Source: Nostoc sp. NIES-3756 (GTDB lineage: Bacteria; Cyanobacteriota; Cyanobacteriia; Cyanobacteriales; Nostocaceae). Taken from it: a DNA stretch of 64,000 nucleotides. A program made the translations under genes and the position numbers. The number at the start of each line of letters is the position of its first letter. Within the stretch, counting starts at the first letter, position 1. The DNA lies in contig NZ_AP017295.1 of NCBI RefSeq assembly GCF_001548375.1, positions 4,250,501 through 4,314,500 on the forward strand, written 5' to 3'. This document shows, piece by piece, positions 63,228 through 64,000 of this stretch. The notes below the pieces were generated by a model. That model saw only the letters and a list, made by a program, of their open reading frames with translations, was not told where the DNA came from and searched no databases.

Positions 63228-64000
63228 ATGCATCGTATAAGTACCACATCGGTAGGATGGAATCAGTCAGAAGGTATTATTTTCCTAGAACAAACCCCAG
63301 CTCCGGTTGTGTTGATTACGGCTGCTGATACCGATATTCAAACCTTGGCAGCTGCAATCCCCAAATTACCTACTAAATTTCCTGCAATCAGAGTAGCTAA
63401 CTTGTTGCTATTACAACAACAAATAAGCATAGATACTTATGGTGAACAAGTTTTAGAACATGCTCAAGTAATCATTTTGCGTCTATTAGGAGGGCGTTCC
63501 TATTGGGCATATGGTTTAGAAGTTGTGCAAGAAATCGTGCAACGTAACAATATAACCTTAATTGTAATGCCAGGAGACGATGCACTCGATCCTGACTTGA
63601 TCTCCCAGTCTACCTTGCCTATAGCTACTGTTAACCAAATTTGGCAGTATTTTAACGAAGGTGGCGTAGAAAACTTTGTGAACGCCCTGCAATTTATTTC
63701 CGACATATCTTTAGTAACTACATATAATCCGCCAGCACCACAGAGAGTTCCTCGCGTTGGTATCTATGGAGAGTGGGGAGTGGAAAGAGATGGGGGAGTA
63801 GGGGAAGTAGAGGGAGATGGGGAAGAATTACTACTTACCTCATCTCCCTCATCCCCCTCATCTCCCTCGTCCCCACTCCCCAAAGTAGGCATCCTTTTCT
63901 ACCGCGCTCACTACTTGGCAGGAAATACTAAAGTAATTGAGGCATTGTGTACGGCTTTGTGGCAGAAAAATTTACACCCTGTACCAGTTTTTATTTCTTC
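63228..64000 (+). CDS. cobN: cobaltochelatase subunit CobN (partial, runs off the window)
   Basis: An open frame from ATG 63228 to the window end, 257 codons. It reads FLEQTPAPVVLITAADTDIQ, IILRLLGGRSYWAYGLEVVQ, NNITLIVMPGDDALDPDL and KVGILFYRAHYLAGNTKVIE, the N-terminal region of CobN, which inserts cobalt into the corrin ring with ATP. AAGGA stands unusually close (2 bp) to the ATG. About 37 codons (63771-63881) encode a Gly/Glu then Ser-Pro low-complexity loop derived from the intergenic CTCCCTCATCC repeat type. Confidence 0.88.
   Translation, partial: MHRISTTSVGWNQSEGIIFLEQTPAPVVLITAADTDIQTLAAAIPKLPTKFPAIRVANLLLLQQQISIDTYGEQVLEHAQVIILRLLGGRSYWAYGLEVVQEIVQRNNITLIVMPGDDALDPDLISQSTLPIATVNQIWQYFNEGGVENFVNALQFISDISLVTTYNPPAPQRVPRVGIYGEWGVERDGGVGEVEGDGEELLLTSSPSSPSSPSSPLPKVGILFYRAHYLAGNTKVIEALCTALWQKNLHPVPVFIS

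Overview
The window looks like chromosome of a filamentous, heterocyst-type cyanobacterium (Nostoc/Anabaena group). The sequence evidence is the dense scatter of GCGATCGC (HIP1) palindromes, intergenic heptamer repeats (TCAACAG, CAGTTAT, AGTCATT types), a Rubisco activase carrying an RbcS-like tail, an MPBQ methyltransferase, a Mg-type HemB, cyanobacterial ATP synthase genes and moderately low GC. The genus is an inference from family knowledge; no 16S gene is present.

Layout. 1-3.9 kb: the cut end of a PAP/fibrillin gene, serC, a Tat-exported phosphatase and uppS. 3.9-16.3 kb: a complete type I-D CRISPR-Cas locus. The array (15 perfect repeats plus two decayed ones) lies downstream of cas2. 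Reading along the minus strand the order is cas3d - cas10d - csc2 - csc1 - cas6 - cas4 - cas1 - cas2 - leader - array, with a divergent WYL regulator beside cas3d. 16.4-34.5 kb: housekeeping and stress genes (two desaturases, truB, a peroxiredoxin-glutaredoxin fusion, cupin, CmcJ-like oxidoreductase, EamA transporter, Eis-type acetyltransferase, rca, a small LuxR protein, azoR with an HxlR regulator, a VWA pair, MPBQ methyltransferase). 34.7-45.9 kb: a large LRR-Roc-COR protein, a Uma2 nuclease, an S2P-type protease, a decayed Rpn-like gene, a GH10-like hydrolase, mgtE and a short-chain dehydrogenase. 46.3-52.8 kb: O-methyltransferase, then hemB, an FAD oxidoreductase split by an insertion sequence, a His-rich CobW-type GTPase and folE, with two Zur/Fur-like operators. 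53-64 kb: ATP synthase beta and epsilon, DNA polymerase III delta prime, tmk, NDH-2, a DICT-GAF histidine kinase and the start of cobN.

The most interesting region is the type I-D locus. cas10d is a full-length 982-codon frame broken by one in-frame TAG, which separates the HD nuclease half from the rest. Inside its 3' end lies a textbook Shine-Dalgarno plus ATG that would produce a separate Cas11d small subunit. The array holds one spacer that is a near-perfect hairpin, and its leader-distal end shows progressive repeat decay. Repeat elements have inserted between several cas genes.

The second highlight is an ISAs1-type element with a 10-bp target duplication inside the FAD oxidoreductase gene. 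Removing it on paper restores the host frame exactly. The transposase itself needs a -1 shift on an A8 run. The neighbouring hemB/cobW/folE set resembles zinc-limitation clusters known from other bacteria.
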